From positions 1 to 19,959 of the forward strand of contig CAIXUF010001028.1 of the NCBI GenBank assembly GCA_903922535.1: a stretch of 19,959 nt of DNA. The letters run 5' to 3'. This document shows positions 1-7,514 of this stretch, one piece after another. Within the stretch, counting starts at the first letter, position 1, and the number at the start of each line of letters is the position of its first letter. The notes under the pieces are model-generated. The model did not search any database and was not told the DNA's origin. It saw only the letters and a list, made by a program, of their open reading frames with translations. The position numbers and the translations under genes were made by a program. The stretch comes from Candidatus Hydrogenedentota bacterium (GTDB lineage Bacteria > Hydrogenedentota > Hydrogenedentia > Hydrogenedentiales > CAITNO01).

Positions 1-656
1 CAGGCGTTCTTGATGCGCTCCATGTTGGCGTAGTCAAAACTCCACGGCGTTGGCACGAGCCCGCTCCAATTGCCCATCGTGTCCGGCGTCTCATGGTTGT
101 GCAGGCATGCCACGATCACGTGGTCTACCTTCAGGCCCGGATTGATCCGCTTGCGGATGTCGATAACCTTCTCGTGGAACAGGCCGATGGCGTCGAGCGT
201 GACCATGGCCACAGTCACGCCGTTGTTGCGGAAGGCGATGGCGCGCGCCCAGAGGGGATCATGCACGCCCTTCGCCGGGCGGTCATTGCCGAAGCCCGCC
301 ATCCACACGGGATCGAATTTGCGGTTGCCGTTGCGATCCACATAGGTGTCGGGACCCTTCGCCGCCTCGATATGGCTCAGCAGCCCCGTGCTTGGCCGGT
401 ATTTGTTGTCCTTGTCAACGTCGTTGAAGAGGTCGTACAGGTCCAAATTCGGGGTGATGTCCCGCTTGGCCACGCCCACTTCGAGCACCCCGGGTGTGCC
501 ATTGCCGGTGTTCACGAAATCGATCCGGTACGAACGATATGGGCCGTACATGCGCCAGACGAGGAAACCGGCCAGGGACACCACGAAAACGACAAGGAGG
601 ATCCCCAAAGCGGAGAGGATTTTGTGGCGGCGAAGATACGATTTGTCAGAGGACAT
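1..656 (-). CDS. Neutral/alkaline ceramidase-like protein, N-terminal part (cut by window edge)
   Basis: The first 218 residues are in the window and the C-terminus lies beyond base 1. The start ATG (654-656) has a GGGAG ribosome-binding site 7 nt upstream. Residues 12-35 (ILSALGILLVVFVVSLAGFL and flanks) form one hydrophobic segment after a basic N-terminus, so the protein is probably a signal-anchored membrane protein with its catalytic part outside the cytoplasm. From about residue 58 the text VGVAKRDITP, WMAGFGNDRPAKGVHDPLWA, VTLDAIGL and VACLHNHETPDTMG follows the N-terminal domain of neutral/alkaline non-lysosomal ceramidases. In that family the His of the (T/N)H(N/T)H-like segment helps bind zinc and N-acyl-sphingoid amides are hydrolysed. 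Many environmental proteins of this fold have no proven ceramidase activity, so the substrate is open. It is divergent from the acyltransferase across a 349-base gap. Confidence 0.8.
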   Translation of the reverse strand, partial: MSSDKSYLRRHKILSALGILLVVFVVSLAGFLVWRMYGPYRSYRIDFVNTGNGTPGVLEVGVAKRDITPNLDLYDLFNDVDKDNKYRPSTGLLSHIEAAKGPDTYVDRNGNRKFDPVWMAGFGNDRPAKGVHDPLWARAIAFRNNGVTVAMVTLDAIGLFHEKVIDIRKRINPGLKVDHVIVACLHNHETPDTMGNWSGLVPTPWSFDYANMERIKNA

Positions 657-812
657 TGCGGACTCCCGGGTATGCGCTGAAGAAGCGGTTCAAGTTTTGA
701 CGCTGATAATCATAGCAGACGGGAACAGCCGCATGCTGATTTCTTTGAGGTAACGGGAGAAGCGCAACGGGGGGGGGCCTTTGGGGGAAGGGCGTGGCAG
801 TTAAGGAAAAAC

Positions 813-945
813 AGGAGAAATGAGAAGTATGGGAGGTGTGGGATTGGGACAGCGGCATGCTTCATAAAACGTCGAAGCCGGAAGCGACGGGATTTCTCAT
901 CACTTCCGTTCTTCCCATGACTCCCATTACCACATCCCCCATCGG
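813..945. repeat. Degenerate palindromic repeat of 9-nt ATGGGAnnn-type units
   Basis: This sits in the 349-base gap (657-1005) between two divergent genes; I see no gene in that gap. The left arm (about 813-850) reads in 9-nt steps as ATGAGAAGT, ATGGGAGGT, GTGGGATTG. On the opposite strand the right arm (about 893-942) reads ATGGGAGTC, ATGGGAAGA, ACGGAAGTG, ATGAGAAAT. The arms are therefore complementary in register and could form a long imperfect hairpin. The middle contains a smaller hairpin, CGTCG...CGACG (871-890). A run of nine G (769-777) followed by G5 and G3 lies just upstream. The architecture matches the elements at 7515-7583 and 19542-19651. Confidence 0.5.
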
Positions 946-1005
946 TTTTGCCCGGATGGCCCGTGCATAGTACCATGCGCTCCGGTTCAAGGTGGAGTCT
1001 CGGGC

Positions 1006-2112
1006 ATGAATGAACGGCGGTATGACATAGACTGGCTGCGTGTTTTCGCAACCTATCTGCTTTTTCCCTTCCACATCGGCAAGGTGTTTGACGTGCCGCC
1101 CTACTATCCCATCAAGAGCCCGGACCTGTCGCCGTTGCTTGGAAACTTCACCGGCTTCATCCATTTGTGGCACATGCCGCTCTTCTTCCTGCTTGCGGGT
1201 TGGTCGCTCCATGCATCCATCGCGCTGCGTGGTGAGCGCGTTGCCATGCGCGAGCGCGTGGACCGGATTCTCGTCCCCTTTCTGGCGGGGACGGCCACGC
1301 TGTGCGTGGTCGTCGGTTACTATGAGCGTGTGCTGATGGCCGGGCAGACGCTGACGTTTTGGCAGTACGCGCCCAAGTTCTTCACCAGCCTCGACTACTT
1401 CACCTGGAGCCAACTGTGGTTCCTGATCTACCTGTTTGTCTTCACGCGGCTTTGGATGCCGCTGTTTCGCCGGCTTCTGGCGATGGAAGGCAAGTTCATC
1501 CTGCGCCATTCATGGCACATTTACCGCCCCATTCCGGCGCTGATCCTGATGCAGGGCGTGCTGCGCATCTGGTGGCCCGGCTACCAGAACCTTTACAACG
1601 ACTGGGCGAACTTCTTCTACTACAGCACCATGATGATATTCGGTTTCATTCTGGGCAGCCAGCCCGCCGTCGCCGAAGCAATACAGCGCGAATGGCGCCG
1701 TGCCGCGGTGTTCGGCGCGTTGCTTGCGGCGCTGACCATCTGGGGTTGGTCTCACCCGGAATGGTCGGGCGAGATGCGGCACATCGCCTATTATGTGCCT
1801 GGCACCGCGGCGGGCTACTGCATCCTCATCGGCATGCTCGGTTTCGCCCGGGAGCACATGAATCTCCGCAACCGCGCGCTGGATTATCTGGCGGAGTCGG
1901 CGCTGCCAGTATATATCCTGCATCAGGCCGGCATCGTGGTTCCGGGGTGGTATATCATCCACCTCGATCTCCCCCTGGCCGCGCGGTTTGCGCTGCTGCT
2001 CGCGGTTTCAGTGGCTGTAACGATGGCCGTGTACCACTTCCTCGTGCGGCCTTTTCCTCTCACGCGACGGCTTACGGGCATGAAAGCCCGCCGGGTCCCG
2101 CCGTCGGCGTAA
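1006..2112 (+). CDS. Membrane acyltransferase, acyltransferase-3 family (OpgC/MdoC-like)
   Basis: This is a 368-residue polytopic protein with about ten hydrophobic segments. The N-terminus carries the family signature: D9-x-x-R12 followed by a His in FPFH (residue 23), then HLWHMPLFFLLAGW around residues 53-66. The conserved ALPVYILHQ segment is near the C-terminus. These are hallmarks of Acyl_transf_3 proteins, which transfer acyl groups (acetyl, succinyl) from the cytoplasm to extracytoplasmic glycans, sterols or peptidoglycan. The overall look is closest to the OpgC/MdoC branch (glucan succinylation), but no glucan synthesis genes are nearby, so the acceptor is unknown. The start is fixed by GGTGGAG 8-9 nt before the ATG. 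The gene is convergent with the VIT gene, with only 5 bases between the stops. Confidence 0.85.
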   Translation: MNERRYDIDWLRVFATYLLFPFHIGKVFDVPPYYPIKSPDLSPLLGNFTGFIHLWHMPLFFLLAGWSLHASIALRGERVAMRERVDRILVPFLAGTATLCVVVGYYERVLMAGQTLTFWQYAPKFFTSLDYFTWSQLWFLIYLFVFTRLWMPLFRRLLAMEGKFILRHSWHIYRPIPALILMQGVLRIWWPGYQNLYNDWANFFYYSTMMIFGFILGSQPAVAEAIQREWRRAAVFGALLAALTIWGWSHPEWSGEMRHIAYYVPGTAAGYCILIGMLGFAREHMNLRNRALDYLAESALPVYILHQAGIVVPGWYIIHLDLPLAARFALLLAVSVAVTMAVYHFLVRPFPLTRRLTGMKARRVPPSA

Positions 2113-2117
2113 CGGTT

Positions 2118-2813
2118 CTACGAAATCATCCGCGCGATGACAAAGGCGGCCGCCGCCGCAAGTCCGCCGACGACCACGGTCTGCACCGCGCTGCGCGGAA
2201 CGGGCACGCCGCTGAAGTGGCCCTTGACGCCGCCGAACAGGGCCAGCGCCATGAGCGTCACGGCCACGGATACCCAGAGTGCCGCGTGGGCGGTGGGCAT
2301 CACCATGTAGGCGCTCAGCGGGATGAACCCGCCCACGATGTACGCCCCGGCGATGGTGAGGGCGCTGCGCCATGCGCGTTTGGGGTCGGGCTCTTCCAGG
2401 CCCAGTTCAAAGCGCATCATGAAGCGGACCCAGTCCTTGGGCCGCTGCCGCAGCGACTCGACCACTTTCTCGCTTTCCTGATCGGTCAGACCGTAGGTTT
2501 TGAAGATTTCCCGGACCTCTTCCGCCTCCGTGTCGGGCAGGGTGATGATTTCCTCCTCCTCGCGGGCCAGTTCGCTGTGGTAGTGCTCCGCGTCGCCGCG
2601 CGCGGCGAGATAGCCGCCCAGTCCCATGGCTATCGATCCGGCGGCAATCTCGGCCAGCCCGGCCGTCACAATTACGTGCGTTTGCGACACCGCGCCGGTC
2701 AATCCGGCCGCAAGCGCGAAGGGAACCGTCAGCCCGTCCGACATCCCAATCACCACGTCGCGCACGGCTTCGCCCGCGGTGAAATGTTTTTCCATGTGTG
2801 GGGTCACGGGCAT
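2118..2813 (-). CDS. VIT1/CCC1-family iron/manganese transporter
   Basis: This is a 231-residue protein with the VIT family opening VRDVVIGMSDGLTVPFALAA (about residues 17-36), which forms the first transmembrane helix with its conserved Met, Asp and Gly. A second helix follows (IVTAGLAEIAAGSIAMGLGG), then an acidic cytosolic metal-binding region rich in Glu and His (AEHYHSELAREEEEI and on to about residue 130). Three C-terminal hydrophobic helices follow. Family members move Fe2+ or Mn2+ out of the cytosol. I chose the ATG at 2811-2813 because AAGGAG lies 6 nt before it. In-frame ATGs at 2828 and 2891 exist, but their ribosome-binding sites are poor and the last overlaps the upstream gene. 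It is probably co-transcribed with the membrane protein at 2873-3415. Confidence 0.88.
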   Translation of the reverse strand: MPVTPHMEKHFTAGEAVRDVVIGMSDGLTVPFALAAGLTGAVSQTHVIVTAGLAEIAAGSIAMGLGGYLAARGDAEHYHSELAREEEEIITLPDTEAEEVREIFKTYGLTDQESEKVVESLRQRPKDWVRFMMRFELGLEEPDPKRAWRSALTIAGAYIVGGFIPLSAYMVMPTAHAALWVSVAVTLMALALFGGVKGHFSGVPVPRSAVQTVVVGGLAAAAAFVIARMIS

Positions 2814-2872
2814 CTCTTTCTCCTTCATTGCGCGGCGTGCCCTGTTTCCTGCGCGCGTTTGCGGCGGTGCCG

Positions 2873-3415
2873 TTACTTGCTGGTCTCCCACGACTTTGAA
2901 GCCGGGTCAAGACTGTAGTGTCCCGACGTGATGGGGCAGTACACCGAAATCCGGAAACTGCTCCGCTCGTTGAACACCGAATAGGAGCCCCATTGCCCGA
3001 GGATCAGCGGCATGACTTTTTCGCCCGTTGTGATTTCATCCAGCGTCCCCGGGTAGCAGCCCCTGCTCTGGTGGAATGCCTCCAAGTGCGGCAGCTTGTG
3101 CTCGACATACCTTCGGGCCGTCCAGGAAAACACGCCATTGAAAAGGAAGTGCAGCGGCAGCTGAGCCAAGAACACGCAGGCAATGATGATTTGCACCCTG
3201 ATCGCCCTTCGGGGCAGCCGCCTTTTGACAAAGTATACCAGCCCGCCTGAAACCAGCGCGGTCATTAAGAACAGGCCAAACCCGCCCCCCATGATCAACA
3301 CCCAGTACTGTGTCACCGCCACCCAGTTGAGCCCGCTCACCGCCAGTGTGAACAGCGTCAGTAGCAGCACACCCAGTCCACCCAAGATCCGCAGCAGTAT
3401 CCGGATAATCTTCAT
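2873..3415 (-). CDS. Small membrane protein of unknown function
   Basis: This is a 180-residue protein that I do not recognise as a named family. It has three predicted transmembrane segments (about residues 5-28, 37-62 and 71-94) and then a soluble C-terminal half. That half contains RRYVEHKLPHLEAFHQSRGC, YPGTLDEI and SGHYSLDP, which recalls the C-terminal region of type II secretion pseudopilins (a helix, then 'yP.tLdel', then a small beta region). The normal prepilin cleavage motif is absent, so this is only a resemblance. A GGGAA lies about 7 nt before the ATG. It is the first gene of a likely two-gene unit with the VIT transporter. The 160 bases upstream (3416-3575) carry two near-copies of TGATACAAYGG, one of them resembling a -10 box, but no convincing -35. 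Confidence 0.65.
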   Translation of the reverse strand: MKIIRILLRILGGLGVLLLTLFTLAVSGLNWVAVTQYWVLIMGGGFGLFLMTALVSGGLVYFVKRRLPRRAIRVQIIIACVFLAQLPLHFLFNGVFSWTARRYVEHKLPHLEAFHQSRGCYPGTLDEITTGEKVMPLILGQWGSYSVFNERSSFRISVYCPITSGHYSLDPASKSWETSK

Positions 3416-3575
3416 GGCTGTTTCCCTTTGATTATTCCACCATCATAACCCAACGCCGCCATTGTATCACCCAATGCGCTTCACATTCGTCCACGCCAAT
3501 ACCCGGCAATTCCACACCTGTTTTCGTTCATTTCCATGCCAAACGACGGCGCACCGTTGTATCAATGGGAGATTC

Positions 3576-4046
3576 TCAGGGCTGTGGGGGGCACAGGGGC
3601 TCCCCGCAATTCTTGCAGAACCGCGCGTCCCTGTCATTGGGTTTGCCGCAGGCACCGCATCTCATACCCCCCGGCACCCACTGCGGCTGCGCCTTTCCCA
3701 GATTCACCTGCGCCGCCTCCAGGGCATTCCTCACCGTTCCGTCTGCCATGCGCGATGACGGTTCCGTCTCTTTTCGTGCCCGCTTCGGGTCCAGAATCAT
3801 GCCCGCCCCGGTCAGCCCAAGCAGGCCCATCCGCCAGAGCACGCCCCCCACAAGGATTAGCCCAAATCCAACGAAGGCACACACCGCCGCCGTGGCCATG
3901 TTGGAGACCGCGTCGCGTCCGGGTTCGGCAACATTGGAAATGACACTGACAAAGAATGAGGCAAAGAGGATGAGTCCCAGCGTGCTCAGCGCCATGCCCG
4001 TATAATAGACTGTTTTTTGTCCTTCCGGCACCTTCCGCCTGGCCAT
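3576..4046 (-). CDS. Two-TM membrane protein with C-terminal zinc ribbon
   Basis: This is a 156-residue protein. Two hydrophobic segments (about residues 15-38 and 52-70) are followed by a charged linker and a C-terminal zinc ribbon with Cys130, Cys133, Cys144 and Cys147 (CGAC...CKNC). This 'membrane hairpin plus cytoplasmic zinc ribbon' layout is common in bacteria and has no general function; adaptor or protein-interaction roles are usual guesses. The start is well supported by AAGGAGGG 5-6 nt before the ATG. It starts 16 bases after the end of the hicB remnant on the same strand. The decayed toxin-antitoxin pair therefore once lay directly upstream of it, and any promoter for this gene probably sits inside the remnant. 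Confidence 0.75.
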   Translation of the reverse strand: MARRKVPEGQKTVYYTGMALSTLGLILFASFFVSVISNVAEPGRDAVSNMATAAVCAFVGFGLILVGGVLWRMGLLGLTGAGMILDPKRARKETEPSSRMADGTVRNALEAAQVNLGKAQPQWVPGGMRCGACGKPNDRDARFCKNCGEPLCPPQP

Positions 4047-4062
4047 GTTTCCCTCCTTGTCT

Positions 4063-4269
4063 CTAACGTGTCAAAACTGTCTGTGCGGCGGCACGCCTTT
4101 TGCACAAGACAATGCACCCGGCCTCCGACGCGTGAAACTCCTCGACAGGCCCTCTTGCCGAGTCACTATCGACGGTGACCGCGTCGCGTATATTGATTGC
4201 CCGCCCGTGAAACACGTTCATCGTTGTGTCGTACTCCACCCGTGCGACATATTCCTTGCATACCGTCAA
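4063..4269 (-). pseudogene. hicB: HicB-family antitoxin remnant (frameshifted, C-terminus lost)
   Basis: The open frame from the TTG at 4267-4269 reads KEYVARVEYD, then VFHGRAINIRDAVT, then EEFHAS. This matches the N-terminal half of HicB antitoxins (typical text: Y.A.VEYD....FHG.VINIRDVITF....EEL..AFH.S). After EEFHAS the match jumps to another reading frame, where CAKGVPPHRQF and a stop appear. This corresponds to the HicB stretch 'CA.RG.eP.rpFSG', so there is a frameshift, and the whole C-terminal DNA-binding half is missing. The start codon overlaps the stop of the hicA remnant (TTGA at 4266-4269), the usual hicAB coupling. Recognition rests on motif memory without a database search. The gene cannot make a full antitoxin as it stands. 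Confidence 0.65.
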
Positions 4270-4474
4270 TATCCTACTACAGTCGCCATCAAGAAATCCC
4301 GCACAGCTCCACCAGCAGCCCTCCGGCGATTCGGCCCATATGCGGCCGGTGGGAAACGGCGCGTTTTCCGTCCCGAAGCCCTCACGGACGCGAACCGTTG
4401 CCTTCTTCGTTGTCCGTACCCGGGGTGCCGGGCAACGACTCGATGTCGCGCCACCGAAGCTCCGCCCGCGTCAT
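4266..4474 (-). pseudogene. hicA: HicA-family toxin remnant (premature stop and frameshift)
   Basis: From the ATG at 4472-4474 the frame reads MTRAELRWRDIESL, then EEGNGSR. In HicA mRNA interferases of the 'WRDIESLl.alGAev.eg.GSRv' subgroup this is the N-terminal part. The same frame then has a TGA (4382-4384) and continues with GKRAVSHRPH, matching HicA 'g.RavFHRPHP' with exactly the right spacing, so the TGA is an in-frame nonsense codon. The final part (GGAVRDFLMATVVGY and stop) lies in a different frame and fits 'KGAV..vR.FLe.aGv'. One stop, one frameshift and a small deletion make a functional toxin unlikely. The size (about 70 codons) and the position immediately before hicB support the identification. 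Confidence 0.65.
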
Positions 4475-4740
4475 TCCTTTGCCGCGCGCCACCATGTCCC
4501 CGGCACATGCGCCGTCATTGCGATTCAACAAGCCGGCTTCTTTCCCTCCGGCACTCGCCGCGGGGTTGTGCGCATGAAAACGGCCGTGATAGACTCTCCA
4601 CGAGGGTTGTTGCAGCAGATTGGCTCTTCCGCGGATGGCCGCGATCACAGCGTTTTTCCTGATGCTGACGGGGTGGGGGCCGCCGTTCCCAGGCCGCACG
4701 ACAAGACAGATTCAGCAGTTCTGCCGACGGAGTTTTCTTA
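4475..4740. other. Gap between hicA remnant and radical SAM gene, no gene seen
   Basis: This stretch separates the leftward toxin remnant from the rightward radical SAM gene. Several open frames cross it but none has protein-like composition together with a good ribosome-binding site. I see no convincing promoter pair. The only supported element is the GGAG ribosome-binding site 8-9 nt before the ATG at 4741. Confidence 0.4.
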
Positions 4741-6156
4741 ATGAGACTTACACTGGTTCTTCCACCCTTTGACCTGATAAACGCATACAGTGCCGGCACC
4801 GGCATAAAGCGGGGCAATCTTCCCCCGCTGGGGGTGGGTTATCTGGCGGCGGCGGCGGCGCAGGCGGGCCATGAGGTAAGCTTTGTGGACCCCGCCATCC
4901 AGGGACTGGACGTGGAGGGAACGGCAGCCGGGGTGCTTGAGCATTGTCCGGACGTGGTGGGCATTTCCTGCGTGACCAAGCTGGCCCGGCCGGCCTATGC
5001 CCTCGCGGCGGCCATCAAGAAAGCCGTCCCGTCCGTTTGGGTGATCATGGGCGGCCCGCATGTGACGTCTTTTCACGAGCAGGTCCTTCGGGATTGCGCA
5101 AGCATTGATGCGGCGGTTCCGGGCGAGGGCGAAATTGTGCTGCCCAGACTGCTGGCGGCGCTGGAACAGGGGACGCCGCTTGAGGAGGTTGCGGGCATCA
5201 TTTACCGGGATGCTGCGGGCGCGCCGCGGGCGACCGGGAAGGCGCCGGTGATTCAGAATCTGGACGAGATGCCTTTTCCCCTGCGCCGCATCTACCGGCA
5301 GGAGGCCTACATACCGCTTCCCAACCAGTACCACAGCCTTCCGGTCACCACCATCATCACGGCGCGGGGCTGTTCGTACGGCAAGTGCAAGTTCTGCTAT
5401 CAGGGCGGGGAATACGCGCCGTCCTACCGGCGCCGTTCCCCCGAGAACGTGCTGGAAGAGGTGAAGGAGCTGGTGCGGGACTACGGCATCCGTGAACTGA
5501 TCTTTTGGGATGACAATTTCTGCATCAACTACCCGTGGATCAAGCGGTTCTGCGACCTGCTGGACGAGGCGCGCATCCGGGTGTCCTGGACGGTCCAGGG
5601 ACGGGTGAATTCGGTTTCGCCGGAAATGCTCAACCGGATGGCGGCGTCCGGCTGCTACAACGTTTATTACGGGCTGGAATCGGGAAGCCAGTTTCTGTTG
5701 GATTCGGTCCAGAAGGGGACCAATCTTGACCAGGCGCGGAATGCGGTGCGCTGGGCGCGAAAGGCAGGTCTGGAAATTCGTGCGTCGGTCATCTTCGGTC
5801 TTCCGTACGACACGCCGGAACTGGCCGAACAGACCTTCCGTTTTGTCTGTGAACTGAACGTGGACTGGCTCATCTTTTATCCCTACCATGTCAAGGCGGG
5901 GACGGCGCTTGCGGCCATCGCGGCCCAGGAAGGGGTGATTCTGGAACAGGAGGAGGATGACATGATGCGCCCCTCCTATGTTCCCAAGGGCTACCGGGAT
6001 GCGGATCATCTTGCGGAAACGGTGAAGTCCGCCTACCGGCGCTATTACCTGCGGCCCCGGTACATTCTGCGCACGCTGTGGAGATTGCGCAATCCGCGCC
6101 TGTGGGGGAACTATTGGTACGCGTTCCTGTACTGGCGGTCATATACATCGGCGTGA
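4741..6156 (+). CDS. B12-binding-domain radical SAM protein
   Basis: This is a 471-residue, two-domain enzyme. Residues 1-140 have the fold text of a cobalamin-binding Rossmann domain (LPPLGVGYLAAAAAQAGHEV, VVGISCVTK, VIMGGPHVTS, GEGEIVLPRLL). Residues about 200-400 are the radical SAM barrel, with TARGCSYGKCKFCYQ giving cluster ligands Cys211, Cys216 and Cys219 (spacing CX4CX2C, one residue longer than the classical CX3CX2C). Downstream come FWDDNFCIN, YYGLESGSQ and SVIFGLPYDT, typical of the BchE/HpnP/MiaB-like B12 radical SAM group. Such enzymes methylate or rearrange unactivated carbons. No scaffold, peptide or hopanoid genes adjoin it, so the substrate is unknown. Neighbours on both sides are oriented the other way, so it appears to be transcribed alone. 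Confidence 0.85.
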   Translation: MRLTLVLPPFDLINAYSAGTGIKRGNLPPLGVGYLAAAAAQAGHEVSFVDPAIQGLDVEGTAAGVLEHCPDVVGISCVTKLARPAYALAAAIKKAVPSVWVIMGGPHVTSFHEQVLRDCASIDAAVPGEGEIVLPRLLAALEQGTPLEEVAGIIYRDAAGAPRATGKAPVIQNLDEMPFPLRRIYRQEAYIPLPNQYHSLPVTTIITARGCSYGKCKFCYQGGEYAPSYRRRSPENVLEEVKELVRDYGIRELIFWDDNFCINYPWIKRFCDLLDEARIRVSWTVQGRVNSVSPEMLNRMAASGCYNVYYGLESGSQFLLDSVQKGTNLDQARNAVRWARKAGLEIRASVIFGLPYDTPELAEQTFRFVCELNVDWLIFYPYHVKAGTALAAIAAQEGVILEQEEDDMMRPSYVPKGYRDADHLAETVKSAYRRYYLRPRYILRTLWRLRNPRLWGNYWYAFLYWRSYTSA

Positions 6157-6193
6157 AGGGCGGGAGAATCAGGCAAATCGGCGGTGCGCGTTT

Positions 6194-6219
6194 GCGGTTC
6201 GGGCTGGACAACCGAACGC
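6194..6219. terminator. Possible shared stem-loop between convergent genes
   Basis: GCGGTTCGG (6194-6202) can pair with CCGAACGC (6212-6219), with one bulged G and a 9-nt loop. It sits in the 63-base gap between the convergent radical SAM and GHKL ATPase genes, ending next to the latter's stop codon. There is no U-run on either side, so intrinsic termination is doubtful. Confidence 0.3.
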
Positions 6220-7497
6220 TTAGGGCAGGTGTGGCCCGTCCGCCACGCCCACAATGCCCATGATTTCCTCTTCCGTCTCTTCGGGGAACTGGAGGAGTTC
6301 ATCCAGGACGCGGGCGATGCGGATGGGTTCGAGGTGGACGAGTTCCTGCATGAGCTTGAGGGTGAGGCGCTTGTGGCGGGGGCGGGCGTTGGCGAAGTCG
6401 GTGAAGATGCGGTGGAGATGGGTGGCGTAGATGTCGAAGATGCGCCGTTCGTTTGTCTCGCCGTCGGTGCGGGGGGCGCTCTCGTAGGGGTAGAGGCCGG
6501 TCTGTTTCCAGAAGGCGAGCAGGTCCTGGGCCTCTTCGGCCTCGCGCAGGGCGAAGTGCTCGCGCAGTTGGCCGCGGGCCGCGTCGAGCAGTTGCCGGAC
6601 GTCGGGGCAGAGGTCGCCGGCTTCCAGCAGCCCCTCGCGGTCAAGGGTGGCGACGTGGGCCGACTTGAGGTAGGCGGTGTAGCTGAAGCCGCGGAAATGC
6701 AGCCGCGGCAGCGCGTTGAAACGCATGAAGCCGTCCTCGTCGCACAGGATGACGCCGCGCTTTCCGGGCCTGCTCCACTCGACGACGGTCAGTTCGGCGT
6801 TGACGCGCTCGCCGTTTTCCATGACCATTTCTTCGAGGGGGTAGCTGGAGTAGCGGGACTCGGCGTTGGCCGGGTCGACGGGCACACCGTCGTAGATGAT
6901 GCGGGTGTCGGGATACTGGCGCAGGTAAAGGGCGAAGATGTTGGTGATCTCCTCCTGCGCCTTGACGCCGCGCAGCAGGGAGGCGCCGTCGTACACGTCG
7001 CTGATCTCGACCGTCATGCCGGCGGCGTCGCCGGGGACGGGGCGGCGGTCATGAATGGAGAACTCGCCGAGCCGGTCGGCCCGGCCTTCGATGCCATAGG
7101 CGAAGGTTTCGCCGGTGCTGTCGGTGTAGACCGTGTTCCAGGCGACGTGGTTGCCCAGGGAGAAGGCGCGGAAGCGGCCCTTGCCGTACTTTCCGTGCAA
7201 CATGCGTCGGCGTTCGGCGCTGCGCCGGTTGTCGCGCTTCCAAGAGCCGCCGAGGTTGCGGAAAACGAGAAACGCCTCGTCGTAGTCGAGCCCGTGGCCG
7301 TTGTCGGTGATGCGGATGCGGTCCGTGCCGCCCATTTCATTCTGCCCGAAATCGACGCGCACACTGGTTGCCTCGGCATCCAGCGCGTTCCACACCAGCT
7401 CGGCCAGCGCGGTCATCGGCTTGGTGCGCGCGAGTGTTTCAAGATGGTCTTCGCGCACTTCGACGGTGATGGTCTTCACGTCAGGGTTCTCCAGCAT
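6220..7497 (-). CDS. GHKL ATPase, MutL/MORC-like
   Basis: This is a 425-residue protein. The N-terminal GHKL ATP-binding fold is clear: Glu33, Asn37 and Asp40 in AELVWNALDA (N box, catalytic Glu and Mg-binding Asn), DNGHG at 65-69 (G1), and HGKYGKGRFRAFSLG at about 101-115 (G2 lid). The wording ELvxNAlDA...DNGhGl is closer to MutL and MORC ATPases than to histidine kinases or gyrase. A transducer-like beta/alpha region follows (about 200-300) and the last 130 residues look helical. There is no endonuclease, HTH or zinc motif that I can see. Bacterial MORC-like ATPases have been described near restriction-modification genes, but here the neighbour is hisS. The ATG at 7495-7497 is chosen over an upstream frame extension that crosses a palindromic repeat; its ribosome-binding site is weak. 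Confidence 0.75.
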   Translation of the reverse strand: MLENPDVKTITVEVREDHLETLARTKPMTALAELVWNALDAEATSVRVDFGQNEMGGTDRIRITDNGHGLDYDEAFLVFRNLGGSWKRDNRRSAERRRMLHGKYGKGRFRAFSLGNHVAWNTVYTDSTGETFAYGIEGRADRLGEFSIHDRRPVPGDAAGMTVEISDVYDGASLLRGVKAQEEITNIFALYLRQYPDTRIIYDGVPVDPANAESRYSSYPLEEMVMENGERVNAELTVVEWSRPGKRGVILCDEDGFMRFNALPRLHFRGFSYTAYLKSAHVATLDREGLLEAGDLCPDVRQLLDAARGQLREHFALREAEEAQDLLAFWKQTGLYPYESAPRTDGETNERRIFDIYATHLHRIFTDFANARPRHKRLTLKLMQELVHLEPIRIARVLDELLQFPEETEEEIMGIVGVADGPHLP

Positions 7498-7514
7498 TGA
7501 ACAGAAAGAAATTG

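Noticed and set aside
2813..2891. Longer N-terminus for the VIT transporter starting at 2891
   Set aside because: It would overlap the upstream gene, has no ribosome-binding site, and adds a basic stretch unlike family members; AAGGAG marks the ATG at 2813.
1359..2918. A 519-codon open frame on the plus strand crossing the acyltransferase and VIT genes
   Set aside because: It overlaps two strong family matches in other frames and its translation is rich in Arg, His and Gly with no domain; it is an out-of-frame shadow typical of GC-rich DNA.
4226..4741. Plus-strand open frame whose TAA overlaps the radical SAM start (TAATG)
   Set aside because: It runs antisense through the hicAB remnant, has no good ribosome-binding site and no domain; the overlap looks coincidental.
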